DNA of 64,000 nt, from positions 1 through 64,000 of the forward strand of contig NZ_BCXH01000024.1 in NCBI RefSeq assembly GCF_001895005.1, in the 5' to 3' direction. The notes beneath the pieces are model-generated. The model was given only the letters and a program-made list of their open reading frames with translations, had not been told where the DNA came from and did not search any database. Position 1 is the stretch's first letter; every line of letters begins with the position of its first letter. Of the stretch, positions 50,711 to 59,986 are shown in pieces. This DNA is from Rhodococcus yunnanensis NBRC 103083 (lineage in GTDB: Bacteria; Actinomycetota; Actinomycetes; Mycobacteriales; Mycobacteriaceae). Position numbers and translations under genes: made by a program.

Positions 50711-52551
50711 TGTCTAAACTGCTCAGGGTGGCCACCGCCGGAAGCGTCGACGACGGTAAATCGACGCTGATCGGACGGCTGCTGTACGACTCGAAATCGA
50801 TCTTCGAGGACCAACTCGAGGCCGTCGAACGTTCCTCGCGCGAGCGCGGCGGCGAGACGGCGGACCTCGCGCTGTTGACCGATGGACTGCGTGCCGAACG
50901 CGAGCAGGGAATCACTATCGACGTCGCGTACCGGTACTTCTCCACTCCGCGAAGAAAATTCATCATCGCCGACACACCGGGACACGAGCAGTACACGCGG
51001 AACATGGTGACGGGCGCGTCGACTGCGCATGTCGCGTTGATTCTGGTCGACGCCCGAACCGGCGTGTTGGAACAGACGAAACGGCACGCATTTCTGGCGT
51101 CGCTGCTCGGCATTCCGCATCTGGTGCTGTGTGTCAACAAAATGGACCTCGTCGACTGGTCACAGGTTCGATTCGAGGAGATCAAGGAGGACTTCACCTC
51201 GTTCGCGGCGAAGCTGGACGTGCACGACCTGGCGTTCGTACCGATGTCGGCGCGCGACGGCGACAACGTGGTCCACCGGAGCAATCGGATGCCGTGGTAC
51301 TTCGGAAGCTCCCTGCTGCACGTCCTGGAGGACGTGCACGTAGCCTCGGACCAGAACCTCATCGACGCCCGGTTCCCCGTCCAGTACGTCGTCAGGTCGA
51401 CGGCGCGGGACGGCGATCACACGGACTTTCGCGGCCTCGCCGGAACCGTCGCCAGCGGGGTGTTCGCCCCGGGCGACGAGGTGGTCGCGCTGCCCTCCGG
51501 CTTCCTGACGCGGGTCGCGGCGGTCTGGGGACCGGGAGGGGCGGCGTTGACGGATGGATTCGCGCCGTCGGCGGTCTGCATCGAACTGGCCGACGCCCTG
51601 GACGTGGGACGCGGCGACATGCTGTGTCGGCCCAGCAATCGTCCGCTCGTCGGATCGGAGATCGACGCAATGGTGTGTTGGCTGACCGATGCCGACGAGC
51701 TGCGGGAGGACGGCCGATACGTTCTTGTGCACACCACGCGTTCGACTCCCGCGCGCGTCGTCCGTCTCGACTACCGACTCGACGTCGAAACCCTGCACCG
51801 GGACAAGAACGCGAAGTCGTTGGCGCTCAACGATATCGGGCGTGTGCAGATCCGCACCCACAATCCGCTCTACTTCGACCCCTATCGCCGTAACCGTGTG
51901 ACCGGTAGCTTTCTACTGGTGGACGAGACCACCGGGGCGACCGCCGCGGCAGGGATGATCACCGGGCCGACGGTGGCTGCATCGAACGTCGTGTGGCACT
52001 CGGCCCGGGTCGACCGCGCGCAGCGCGCCACCCGCGGTGCGACGGTGTGGCTGACGGGGCTGTCCGCGTCGGGCAAATCCACCGTCGCCGCGGAACTCGA
52101 GCGGCTGCTGGTGGCGTCGGGGCGGCCTGCCTATCGGCTCGACGGCGACAATCTTCGCCATGGATTGAACTCCGACCTGGGTTTCGCGAAGGCGGACCGA
52201 ACCGAGAACGTGCGACGCGTCGGCGAGGTCGCCGAATTGATGTCCGACGCCGGTCTGGTGGCGATCGCATGTCTCATCAGCCCGTATCGGACCGACCGCG
52301 ACGAGGTACGCCGCGTGCACGAGCGCGCCGGGCTGCCGTTCTTCGAGGTGTACGTCGATACACCGGTGGAAACGTGCGCGGAACGCGACCCGAAGGGCAT
52401 GTACGCGAAAGCCCGTGCCGGTGAGATCGCCGGCTTCACCGGGGTCGACGATCCCTACGAGGCACCGGAGCACGCGGATCTCGTGCTGCACCCATCCGAT
52501 GGGGATCCGGCAGCACAGGCCGCTCGGATTGTGGAATTGTTGGGCACGTGA
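50710..52551 (+). CDS. cysNC: Bifunctional sulfate adenylyltransferase subunit 1/APS kinase
   Basis: A 613-residue fusion. Residues 1-430 are the GTPase CysN: A-G-S-V-D-D-G-K-S-T, D-T-P-G-H-E-Q-Y, N-K-M-D. From about residue 437 the APS kinase domain follows: W-L-T-G-L-S-A-S-G-K-S-T, L-D-G-D-N-L-R-H-G-L, I-S-P-Y-R-T-D-R-D, and K-G-M-Y-A-K-A-R-A-G. It makes PAPS from APS. The stop overlaps the next start (GTGA). Confidence 0.95.
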   Translation: MSKLLRVATAGSVDDGKSTLIGRLLYDSKSIFEDQLEAVERSSRERGGETADLALLTDGLRAEREQGITIDVAYRYFSTPRRKFIIADTPGHEQYTRNMVTGASTAHVALILVDARTGVLEQTKRHAFLASLLGIPHLVLCVNKMDLVDWSQVRFEEIKEDFTSFAAKLDVHDLAFVPMSARDGDNVVHRSNRMPWYFGSSLLHVLEDVHVASDQNLIDARFPVQYVVRSTARDGDHTDFRGLAGTVASGVFAPGDEVVALPSGFLTRVAAVWGPGGAALTDGFAPSAVCIELADALDVGRGDMLCRPSNRPLVGSEIDAMVCWLTDADELREDGRYVLVHTTRSTPARVVRLDYRLDVETLHRDKNAKSLALNDIGRVQIRTHNPLYFDPYRRNRVTGSFLLVDETTGATAAAGMITGPTVAASNVVWHSARVDRAQRATRGATVWLTGLSASGKSTVAAELERLLVASGRPAYRLDGDNLRHGLNSDLGFAKADRTENVRRVGEVAELMSDAGLVAIACLISPYRTDRDEVRRVHERAGLPFFEVYVDTPVETCAERDPKGMYAKARAGEIAGFTGVDDPYEAPEHADLVLHPSDGDPAAQAARIVELLGT

Positions 52552-53651
52552 CGCATTCGATCGATGACGACAGTACATTCGCCGCCGACGTAGCCAGAGC
52601 CGCAGGAGAACTCCTGCTGGAGGTACGTGCACGTGAGGCCGCGACGACTACCGGCCGCGAGCTGGGCCGTCTCGGTGACGGGCAGGCCGACGAGTTGATT
52701 CTTGCGCGACTGCGGTCCGAGAGGCCGGAAGACTCCGTGCTGTCCGAGGAATCCGCCGACGATCTCGCGCGGCTGGGCGCCACGCGCGTATGGATCATCG
52801 ATCCGTTGGACGGCTCGCGCGAGTACGGTATCGCCGGTCGCGGCGACTGGGCCGTGCACGTCGGTCTGTGGGAGGCAGGGAAGGGGATGACGGCGTCGGC
52901 CGTCGCGCAACCGACGCTGGGCGTGGTGTACTCCACTGCCGATGTGGCACCGCCGCCGCGAATCGATCGCAGGCCGCAGCTCGTCGTCAGCGACAGCCGT
53001 CCGCCGTACTACATGGATGCGTTGGCCGCCGACGTCGGTGGCGACATCGTGACGATGGGGTCCGCAGGCGCCAAGGCGATGGCCGTGGTGCGCGGCGACG
53101 TCGACGCCTACGTGCACTCCGGCGGCCAGTGGGAGTGGGACTCCGCGGCCCCGGTGGGTGTGGCGCTCGCGGCAGGTCTGCACTGCTCGCGAATCGACGG
53201 ATCACCGTTGTTGTACAACCAGTCTCACCCCTATCTGCCCGATCTGCTCATCTGCCGCCCCGAACTGGCCGAGCCGCTCCTGCGCGGGATCGCCGCTCAC
53301 GCGACCCGCGATGCGGACACCGGGCGGGTGGCGATGGCACGTGAGTACATCTCGGCTCTCGTCAGCCACGACGCCACCAAGATCCGCGTCGCCGAGCGGT
53401 GCCTACGCGTCGAGAACGGCCAACAGACAGGGGACACAGGCGCGTTCATTCGGGACGAGCTGGAAAGCGGTGCGCAGTACGCGGCCATCGAGGGCGTCCG
53501 CGACCTCGCCTTCCGTGAGTGGGAGGGCAACGTGGTGGCGCGCTTCGTCCTCGAATTCGCAGGCGGCACAGCAGTGTCGATCACGGAGCACTTCGCGATT
53601 CCGGCCGGAGACATCACCTCCATCACGGCGATCATCGAGCCTGCCGACTAA
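52548..53651 (+). CDS. cysQ: CysQ-type PAP phosphatase fused to an NTF2-like domain
   Basis: A 367-residue protein. Residues 1-255 are a CysQ/inositol monophosphatase-fold 3'(2'),5'-bisphosphate nucleotidase: metal ligands in L-S-E-E-S and I-I-D-P-L-D-G-S-R-E-Y, and G-Q-W-E-W-D-S-A-A-P-V. The extra C-terminal part of about 105 residues (A-R-E-Y-I-S-A-L-V-S-H-D, then L-R-V-E-N-G, then R-D-L-A-F-R-E-W-E-G-N-V-V-A-R-F, then T-E-H-F-A-I) has the NTF2/SnoaL-like order. The parts join without a low-complexity linker. It would remove PAP left by the sulfotransferase. The start overlaps the cysNC stop and the 3' end overlaps the convergent gene by four bases. Confidence 0.85.
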   Translation: MTHSIDDDSTFAADVARAAGELLLEVRAREAATTTGRELGRLGDGQADELILARLRSERPEDSVLSEESADDLARLGATRVWIIDPLDGSREYGIAGRGDWAVHVGLWEAGKGMTASAVAQPTLGVVYSTADVAPPPRIDRRPQLVVSDSRPPYYMDALAADVGGDIVTMGSAGAKAMAVVRGDVDAYVHSGGQWEWDSAAPVGVALAAGLHCSRIDGSPLLYNQSHPYLPDLLICRPELAEPLLRGIAAHATRDADTGRVAMAREYISALVSHDATKIRVAERCLRVENGQQTGDTGAFIRDELESGAQYAAIEGVRDLAFREWEGNVVARFVLEFAGGTAVSITEHFAIPAGDITSITAIIEPAD

Positions 53652-54562
53652 CTTTCGAGCCTCCGGACGGCGTTCTGCAACTCCGCTGTGCGCGCCTGGG
53701 CATCGATCAGCACACGCTGCAGACGCCGAGCTTCGCGCTCGGAGCCCTTCTCGGTGCGCCGAGCCTGCGCCTCCTGTTCCTCCGCCTCGTGCAATTCGGC
53801 ACGCAATCGAGTGAGTCGGTCCTTGATCTCGGCGAGGTCCGCAGACGCGGATTCGGCCTCGGCTCGGGCGGATTCGGCGTCGCGGCGGGCGGAGTCCTCG
53901 TCCTCGCGAGCCTCCTCCAGCTCCTCGCGTGCGGCATCCAGTGCCTCCTGGTCGACGGCGGCGGCTTCATCCGGCTCGTCGGCCTCGTCCGGTGCGTCGG
54001 GCTCGTCTGGCCTATCGGGCTCGTCAGGCCTGTCAGGCCTGTCGGGCCTGTCGGGCTCCGGGGCCAGCGTCAGGACAGCAGGTCCGAACCCGCTGTACGA
54101 CTCCGCGGTCACGACGCGTCCTGCGCGTACTCGCTCGGCGATCTCGGGGTCGGCGAGGGCCGCGCCCAATGTCTGCCCGATCTCGCGATCCGGGTCGTCC
54201 GCTCCGGCTCGGCCATGTTCGGCGGCGAGTTCGACGGCGCGTCGGGTGAGAGCGCGGATCGCCTGTTGCCGGGTGGCCGAGAGTTCCTTGAGCTCGTCAG
54301 CGGCCGAACGCCTTTGGGCGTCGCGCAGGCTGTGTCCGATGTCGAACAACTCGGCGATGTCATCGGGCTCACCGCGGACGAGGAGATTGACCATCCACGC
54401 GACGGTGGTGGGTTTGCGTAGTGCGCCGACGGCTGTGGCAAGCGCACGGTCGCCTGCAGCCTTGGCGCGGGCGACAGCGTCTTTACGCGCAGCGACGAAC
54501 TCGGATGGATCGACCGAATACAACTGGTCGGCCAGCTCGTCGAAATCGAGGGCTTCGGGCAC
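53648..54562 (-). CDS. Actinobacterial coiled-coil protein, unknown function
   Basis: A 304-residue protein starting at GTG 54562. The N-terminal 150 residues are a conserved helical domain (F-V-A-A-R-K-D-A-V-A-R-A-K, K-P-T-T-V-A-W-M-V-N-L-L). The middle has a P-D-R/E repeat (P-D-R-P-D-R-P-D-E-P type, encoded at about 53965-54065). The last 100 residues form a charged coiled coil (E-E-L-E-E-A-R-E-D-E-D-S-A-R-R-D-A-E). No enzymatic role is seen. Frames upstream of the GTG run into tRNA-Arg and are not coding. Confidence 0.8.
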   Translation of the reverse strand: MPEALDFDELADQLYSVDPSEFVAARKDAVARAKAAGDRALATAVGALRKPTTVAWMVNLLVRGEPDDIAELFDIGHSLRDAQRRSAADELKELSATRQQAIRALTRRAVELAAEHGRAGADDPDREIGQTLGAALADPEIAERVRAGRVVTAESYSGFGPAVLTLAPEPDRPDRPDRPDEPDRPDEPDAPDEADEPDEAAAVDQEALDAAREELEEAREDEDSARRDAESARAEAESASADLAEIKDRLTRLRAELHEAEEQEAQARRTEKGSEREARRLQRVLIDAQARTAELQNAVRRLES

Positions 54563-54596
54563 ACAGTCATACTCGCATCGACCGCGAGTGAATGTG

Positions 54597-54669
54597 TGCC
54601 CCCGGCAGGATTCGAACCTGCGACCTTTCGCTCCGGAGGCGAACGCTCTATCCCCTGAGCTACGGGGGC
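54597..54669 (-). tRNA. tRNA-Arg (CCG)
   Basis: A 73-base cloverleaf: acceptor GCCCCCG/CGGGGGC, D arm AGCTCAGGGGATAGAGC, anticodon loop CTCCGGA with CCG, T arm GCAGG-TTCGAAT-CCTGC. CCA is not encoded. All stems pair. Confidence 0.95.
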
Positions 54670-54754
54670 AAACCTGGAGTTCAGGCGTGCCTGTGGGCGG
54701 ATCCAAGACTAGCGCATCACCCCCGCCATCCGAAATCGCCCTCGTGTCGGGCTT

Positions 54755-55918
54755 TCAGGAAAGCATCGGGGAGCTGTCGCCGTGTGGCTTGTTGTCTGCA
54801 GTTGCCTTCACCAGCCACCCCGGGGGTGCGGCCGCGACGGATTCCCATCGCGGTACGTAGTGTTCGAGGAAGACATGGCCGACCAGTTCACTGCGGCTGT
54901 GGACGCCTGTTTTGTCGAAGATGCCCTTGAGGTGATCCTGCACGGTGTACGGCGAAACGCTCAAGGCCTGCGCCATGTTCTTGGTCGAGCGGCCCTGGAG
55001 ACACAGCAGCGTGATCTGGGTTTCCCGTTCGGACAGGCCGTACGCGAATGCAACCAGAGGTGCTATTTCACTCGGCGTCGCAGGCTGGATGACGACGGCG
55101 GTTCGGTCATCGGTTCCCCCGCGCAGACGCGTTCCATACAGCAACAGCCATTCACCCGATCGGGTGCGAACCCTGGAGCGCGCCTTCGAATCGAGGGGTT
55201 CTGCACCTGGCGGAAGCATTCGTGCCTGGGCAGCCACTGCTTGGACGATCTTGGATTCGATCGGCGTCGTAGGTGCCGGGATCTCTATCATCTCCGCGAT
55301 CCACATCTCGGCGGCAGGCGAGATGGATTCGGCCTCGCCCCCCGCTTCGAACAGCACCACGCCCGGCCCGTGATCGGAGCCGCCTGAGGTGCTCGTGACG
55401 CGTGCGAGCTCCGCGGTCCGCAAACCGTCTGCGATCGACGAAGACAGTGCCGCAATCGTTCGTACATGCTCGTCCGTGAACGCAGGCTGATCTGCGTCCC
55501 GGAGAAACGCTGCAGCACCCCAGTAGATCCCTCCCGCGATCAACGAGACACGAAGCTCGTCCCCGACCCCGTATGCCTCCCGCGAGCGATATCTGGCGCT
55601 TCGAGTCAGGTCGCCGCCGGTATCGATGCTCAGGCCGCCGGCCACCCGGCCACTTCGCGCCAGGTGAGCCCATTGGTTGACGTCGTCCACGACGTATTCG
55701 TAATTGGCGAGCCAGGATCCCGAGCATTCGATGTTTCGGTTGACACTGCCGGTGAACAGCACGGTCCCGGGATCCACGGTGTGCCAGCAGCACCGATCGT
55801 GTGGGATGACCTCCGCGACATGTTCTTCCACCGCGGAACAGTATTTCACCCAGTCCGAACCGAGGCCAGCTACCCGTGTGATGTCGTCGCGGGTGTGGGA
55901 GATACGGTCACCGACCAC
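54755..55918 (-). CDS. LuxR-family transcriptional regulator with a GAF-like sensor
   Basis: A 387-residue protein. The C-terminal HTH (L-S-E-R-E-T-Q-I-T-L-L-C-L-Q-G-R-S-T-K-N-M-A-Q-A-L-S-V-S-P-Y-T-V) is at about residues 297-330. Residues 10-190 (D-R-C-C-W-H-T-V-D-P, then W-A-H-L-A-R-S-G-R) are a GAF-like sensing part found in actinobacterial LuxR proteins. GTG 55918 has no strong ribosome site, so the start is uncertain. Target genes are not evident. Confidence 0.85.
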   Translation of the reverse strand: MVGDRISHTRDDITRVAGLGSDWVKYCSAVEEHVAEVIPHDRCCWHTVDPGTVLFTGSVNRNIECSGSWLANYEYVVDDVNQWAHLARSGRVAGGLSIDTGGDLTRSARYRSREAYGVGDELRVSLIAGGIYWGAAAFLRDADQPAFTDEHVRTIAALSSSIADGLRTAELARVTSTSGGSDHGPGVVLFEAGGEAESISPAAEMWIAEMIEIPAPTTPIESKIVQAVAAQARMLPPGAEPLDSKARSRVRTRSGEWLLLYGTRLRGGTDDRTAVVIQPATPSEIAPLVAFAYGLSERETQITLLCLQGRSTKNMAQALSVSPYTVQDHLKGIFDKTGVHSRSELVGHVFLEHYVPRWESVAAAPPGWLVKATADNKPHGDSSPMLS

Positions 55919-56057
55919 ACAAAACAGGGTACCGCCGGCGACGCCGGTGCGGTACCCCTCGGTCCGGGCGTCCGGAAGTTCCCCAGAATTCTGGGATAGT
56001 GTCGCCGCGCCTCCGCTACCACACTGGGTTCAAGGCAACCCGAGACCGGAGATCATC

Positions 56058-56441
56058 ATGAGCTGGGACGACTTTCACCGACGGAACCGCGCACTCGACG
56101 CCGTGCTCGATCATGCGTACCGCACCGGACAGACGTCGCTGCCCTTCGAAGAAGTTCCGGGCGTGTCGGCAGCCTTCGGAGACCGACGCGGCTTGCTTCT
56201 TGCGCTTCACGCGAAATGGTCGAGAACTCTTGCGGCTCATTTGGAGTACGAACTGTTCGACGATGTTCGCACTACCGACAGGAGTTCTCGGTACGTTGCC
56301 GAGGTGGCGTGGGAGAACGCTGCTGCGAAACAGCCCACTCTACGAAAGCTGCTCGACAGCAACAAGTTCTGCTCCGCTGGCGAACGGTGGGCGGCAACGG
56401 CGCGAGAGTTCGCCGATACGTGCCAGGTTCCGACTGGGTGA
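56058..56441 (+). CDS. Conserved small actinobacterial protein
   Basis: A 127-residue protein; ATG 56058 follows GGAG. It begins M-S-W-D-D-F-H-R-R-N-R-A-L-D-A-V-L-D-H-A and contains F-G-D-R-R-G-L-L-L-A-L-H-A-K-W. I recognise a hypothetical family of this layout in mycobacteria and relatives. The G-D-R-x-x-L-L segment recalls TetR proteins, but the HTH before it is incomplete. No role can be given. Confidence 0.75.
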   Translation: MSWDDFHRRNRALDAVLDHAYRTGQTSLPFEEVPGVSAAFGDRRGLLLALHAKWSRTLAAHLEYELFDDVRTTDRSSRYVAEVAWENAAAKQPTLRKLLDSNKFCSAGERWAATAREFADTCQVPTG

Positions 56442-56466
56442 AGTCGTTGCCACCGAACGGTTTCGA

Positions 56467-57207
56467 TCAGTTGGGGGGAAGGGGTGCTGCGCCGCGCTCG
56501 GCGAGCATCTGCTTCATCAACGTCGCCTCGCTCTCCTGAGTGGAGATCATGGACTGCGCGAGTCGGACGAGCGCCGGAGTCTCGGCGTTGTCGGCCGCGT
56601 ATTCCATCATCGACAGACCGCCTTCGTGGTGCCGGAGCATCAACTGAAGGAACATCACGTCGACGGCAGGCCCGGTGGCCTGACGCAGCGCGGCGAGCTC
56701 GTCGGCACTGGCCATGCCGGGCATCGTGGTGACGGACCCGGCAGGAGCGGAGCCCGCGGACTGACCGGAATCCGGCTCCTGGGATGTCATCGAGCCCATC
56801 GAATGCCCGTGTTCGTCGCCGGCCATCCACCCCATGTAGCCGTCGGAGCCGAACGGAGCGCGATCCCAGATCGCCAACCATCCCTGCATCTGGCCGACCT
56901 GGTTCTGCTGCGAGGTCAGCATGTCGAACGCCAGCGTTCGCACGGCCTGATCCGTCGCGTTGGTCAGTGCGACGGCGGACATGTCGATGGCCTGGTTGTG
57001 ATGCACCGACATGTCCTGTGCGAATCCGACATCGACCGAGTCGGCGGCCGGTACCGCGTCGTTGCCGCCGACGACGTTCGTTCGGACCAGAAATCCGAGA
57101 GCGAATCCGATGGCGACGGCAGCGACGACGCCGAGAACGAGAAGCGCTGCCGTCTGGCTACGCTTCCCGCTTGCTCGTCCGGCCTGTGCCGGTTCCTGTA
57201 CTGCCAT
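56467..57207 (-). CDS. DUF305 domain protein
   Basis: A 246-residue protein with an N-terminal membrane anchor (about 20-42). The DUF305 domain shows F-A-Q-D-M-S-V-H-H-N-Q-A-I-D-M-S and M-L-R-H-H-E-G-G-L-S-M-M. These histidine/methionine clusters resemble ferritin-like metal-binding segments. A Met/His/Ser-rich insert lies in between. ATG 57207 overlaps the upstream stop (TGATG), so it is co-translated with the DUF3105 protein. It may bind copper or other metals outside the cell; that is inferred. Confidence 0.88.
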   Translation of the reverse strand: MAVQEPAQAGRASGKRSQTAALLVLGVVAAVAIGFALGFLVRTNVVGGNDAVPAADSVDVGFAQDMSVHHNQAIDMSAVALTNATDQAVRTLAFDMLTSQQNQVGQMQGWLAIWDRAPFGSDGYMGWMAGDEHGHSMGSMTSQEPDSGQSAGSAPAGSVTTMPGMASADELAALRQATGPAVDVMFLQLMLRHHEGGLSMMEYAADNAETPALVRLAQSMISTQESEATLMKQMLAERGAAPLPPN

Positions 57208-58121
57208 CAGGGCGTCGGTGCCTGCTGCGCGTCGGTCGGCAACTGCAGATCCTCGGGGAGCTGCAGGCCCGAGGGAAGGCCTGCTGCGCCCGCGCCTGCA
57301 CCGGAGGTTTCGCTCGCGTCGGGGGTCAGACCTGCGCCGTCCATCGGCACGGCGTCCGGGCCGGGAGCGGACGGGTCGAACAACGGAGGGTTGTCCGGAT
57401 CGAACGAACCGGGCACGGTCGAGCAGCTGGCGCCGACCTCGGGGTAGGCGTAGCGGTTGAGCCGCATCGCCGAGACGAACTGATCGATTCGCTCGTCGTC
57501 GACGCTGTCGACCTTGAGCTGATGTCCCCACGACTGCAGCGACACGGCCTTGTCCAGGCCGGGGTAGGGCGACATCAGCATGTACGACTCGCCGTCGACC
57601 TTGTCGGCCAACGCGGAAACGTCGTCCGCGCTGAGCTCGTCGGGGTTGTAGGTGATCCAGACAGCACCGTGCTCGAGCGAGTGCACGGCGTTCTCGGTCC
57701 TGATCGCGTCGGGGTAGACGACTCCGGTGCAGGTTGCCCAGGTGGCGTCGTGCGGCCCGCCGAACGGGGGACTCTGGTCGTACGCGACGCGCTGGGTCGG
57801 GCTGACGTGCAGCGCGGCGGGATAGTCGATCTTCACGACGTCGGAGATCGACGTCGACGGATCCTGGTTGCTCTCGCTCGGTTCCCATTTCTGCGCCTCT
57901 GCGCGGTCCTGGTACTTCGGGATCAGGTTGACGGCGAGTATCGCGATCAGTCCGACCACGACCACGACGGCACCGACGGTCAGCCACGGTATCTGTCGAC
58001 CCGTTGCTCTACCGGCCTTGGTGGCCGGGACGCCGCTCTGTTTCTTGGCGGCTTTGATGGCCTTGTTGGCTTTGGCAGCCGACTTCTTGCCTTGACCGCC
58101 GTTATCGGAACCCGTGGGCAT
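57207..58121 (-). CDS. DUF3105 membrane-anchored protein
   Basis: A 304-residue protein. ATG 58121 begins a Lys-rich cytoplasmic tail, followed by a helix at about residues 42-66 and the outer DUF3105 domain (Y-D-Q-S-P-P-F-G-G-P-H, W-A-T-C-T-G-V-V-Y, H-S-L-E-H-G-A-V-W-I-T-Y). The H-x-x-x-H pattern may bind metal. The C-terminal tail is Gly/Pro/Asp-rich. It is in operon with DUF305, a pairing frequent in actinobacteria with unclear function. Confidence 0.88.
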   Translation of the reverse strand: MPTGSDNGGQGKKSAAKANKAIKAAKKQSGVPATKAGRATGRQIPWLTVGAVVVVVGLIAILAVNLIPKYQDRAEAQKWEPSESNQDPSTSISDVVKIDYPAALHVSPTQRVAYDQSPPFGGPHDATWATCTGVVYPDAIRTENAVHSLEHGAVWITYNPDELSADDVSALADKVDGESYMLMSPYPGLDKAVSLQSWGHQLKVDSVDDERIDQFVSAMRLNRYAYPEVGASCSTVPGSFDPDNPPLFDPSAPGPDAVPMDGAGLTPDASETSGAGAGAAGLPSGLQLPEDLQLPTDAQQAPTP

Positions 58122-58333
58122 CGCTGTCGTCGCTCTTTCGGTTGTCGGAAGGTGCGCCGTTTGCACGCACGTAGCTGCAGGCACTGAGGTCTGTGGCGAC
58201 CTGTGATCGCAGAGCGTCATTACTGTACGTTCTCAATCTGAGCGCACGCTTTGAGGCCGTCCCGCGGTCCCTGGCGCCCGCCCGGGGCACTGGCTGCCTA
58301 CCGATCGCGCCCTAGACCATAGGATAGCTACCT

Positions 58334-59986
58334 GTGACTCCAGCCGACCTTGCCGAACTGCTACGCGCGACCGCCGCGAAGGTGCTTGCCGAACGCGGTC
58401 TCGACGCGTCCGTGCTGCCCGAACAGCTGACGGTCGAACGCCCCCGCAACCCCGAACACGGCGACTACGCGACCAACGTCGCCCTGCAGGTCGCCAAGAA
58501 AGCCGGCGCCAATCCTCGCGATTTCGCAGGCTGGCTCGCCGAAGCTCTCGCGGCCGAGCGTGCCATTGCCAGCGCCGACGTCGCAGGACCGGGCTTTCTC
58601 AACATTCGTCTGGCCGCCGACGCACAGGGAGCCATCGTGGCTCAGGCACTGGCCGAGGGGCGCTCGTACGGCAGCGGCGACGCGTTGGCCGGGCGCAAGG
58701 TGAACCTCGAGTTCGTCTCCGCCAACCCCACCGGTCCGATTCACCTCGGTGGTACTCGATGGGCTGCCGTCGGTGACGCTCTCGGGCGGATACTGACGGC
58801 GCAGGGAGCCGAGGTGGTACGCGAGTACTACTTCAACGACCACGGTGCGCAGATCGACCGGTTCAGCCGGTCACTCATCGCCGCGGCGAAGGGCGAACCT
58901 GCACCCGAGGACGGGTACGCGGGCGCGTACATCGGCGAGATCGCCCAGGCCGTGCTGGCCAAGAGCCCCGAGGCCCTCGCCATGGCTCCGACGGTGCAGG
59001 CCGAGACGTTCCGGTCCATCGGCGTCGAGCTCATGTTCGAGCAGATCAAGAAGAATCTGCACGAGTTCGGAGTCGATTTCGACGTCTACTTCCACGAGAA
59101 CTCGCTGTTCGAGTCGGGCGCAGTCGAACGGGCGGTCGAATATCTGAAGAACTCGGGCAGTCTGTATCACGAAGACGGCGCCTGGTGGCTGCGCAGCACC
59201 GACTTCGGCGACGACAAGGACCGCGTCGTCATCAAGAGCGACGGCAATGCCGCGTACATCGCCGGTGACATCGCCTACTTCCAGAACAAGCGTCAGCGCG
59301 GCTTCGATCTGTGCATCTACATGCTCGGCGCCGATCACCACGGCTACATCGGGCGTTTGAAGGCCGCAGCTGCGGCGTTCGACGACGACCCGGACACCGT
59401 CGAGGTGCTGATCGGCCAGATGGTCAACCTGGTGCGCGACGGCGCAGCGGTCAAGATGAGCAAGCGCGCGGGCACCGTGATCACGCTCGACGACCTCGTC
59501 GAGGCCATCGGCGTCGACGCAGCTCGGTACGTGCTGGTGCGGTCCTCGGTCGATTCGAGTATCGACATCGATCTCGCGCTGTGGGCCAGCGCAAGCAACG
59601 AGAACCCCGTCTACTACGTCCAGTACGCGCACGCGCGGTTGGCCTCGCTCGCCCGCAACGCTGCCGAGCTGGGGATCGTCGGTGACAATCCGGATCTCGC
59701 GCTGCTCACACAGGAGCAGGAAGGCGAGCTGATTCGTACGATCGGCGAGTACCCGAGAGTCGTGGCGAGCGCCGCGGATCTACGCGAGCCACACCGCATC
59801 GCGCGATATCTCGAAGAGTTGGCGGGTGCATATCATCGCTTCTACGGAGCGTGTCGTGTACTTCCACAGGGAGACGAGGAGCCGGGTCCTGTGAATACCG
59901 CACGTCTTGCGCTGGGCAACGCAACCCGGCAGGTACTGGCCAACGGCCTCGACCTGCTCGGTGTCAGCGCACCGGAGCGGATGTGA
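58334..59986 (+). CDS. argS: Arginyl-tRNA synthetase
   Basis: A 550-residue class I synthetase. GTG 58334. The HIGH-like motif is A-N-P-T-G-P-I-H-L-G-G, the KMSKS-like motif is V-K-M-S-K-R-A-G-T, and the DALR anticodon domain is at the C-terminus. It starts the argS-lysA-hom-thrC-thrB operon; GTGA links it to lysA. The same order is common in corynebacteria and relatives. Confidence 0.96.
   Translation: MTPADLAELLRATAAKVLAERGLDASVLPEQLTVERPRNPEHGDYATNVALQVAKKAGANPRDFAGWLAEALAAERAIASADVAGPGFLNIRLAADAQGAIVAQALAEGRSYGSGDALAGRKVNLEFVSANPTGPIHLGGTRWAAVGDALGRILTAQGAEVVREYYFNDHGAQIDRFSRSLIAAAKGEPAPEDGYAGAYIGEIAQAVLAKSPEALAMAPTVQAETFRSIGVELMFEQIKKNLHEFGVDFDVYFHENSLFESGAVERAVEYLKNSGSLYHEDGAWWLRSTDFGDDKDRVVIKSDGNAAYIAGDIAYFQNKRQRGFDLCIYMLGADHHGYIGRLKAAAAAFDDDPDTVEVLIGQMVNLVRDGAAVKMSKRAGTVITLDDLVEAIGVDAARYVLVRSSVDSSIDIDLALWASASNENPVYYVQYAHARLASLARNAAELGIVGDNPDLALLTQEQEGELIRTIGEYPRVVASAADLREPHRIARYLEELAGAYHRFYGACRVLPQGDEEPGPVNTARLALGNATRQVLANGLDLLGVSAPERM

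Noticed and set aside
56058..56441. TetR regulator
   Set aside because: The F-G-D-R segment is suggestive, but the helix-turn-helix is incomplete and the ligand domain is absent.
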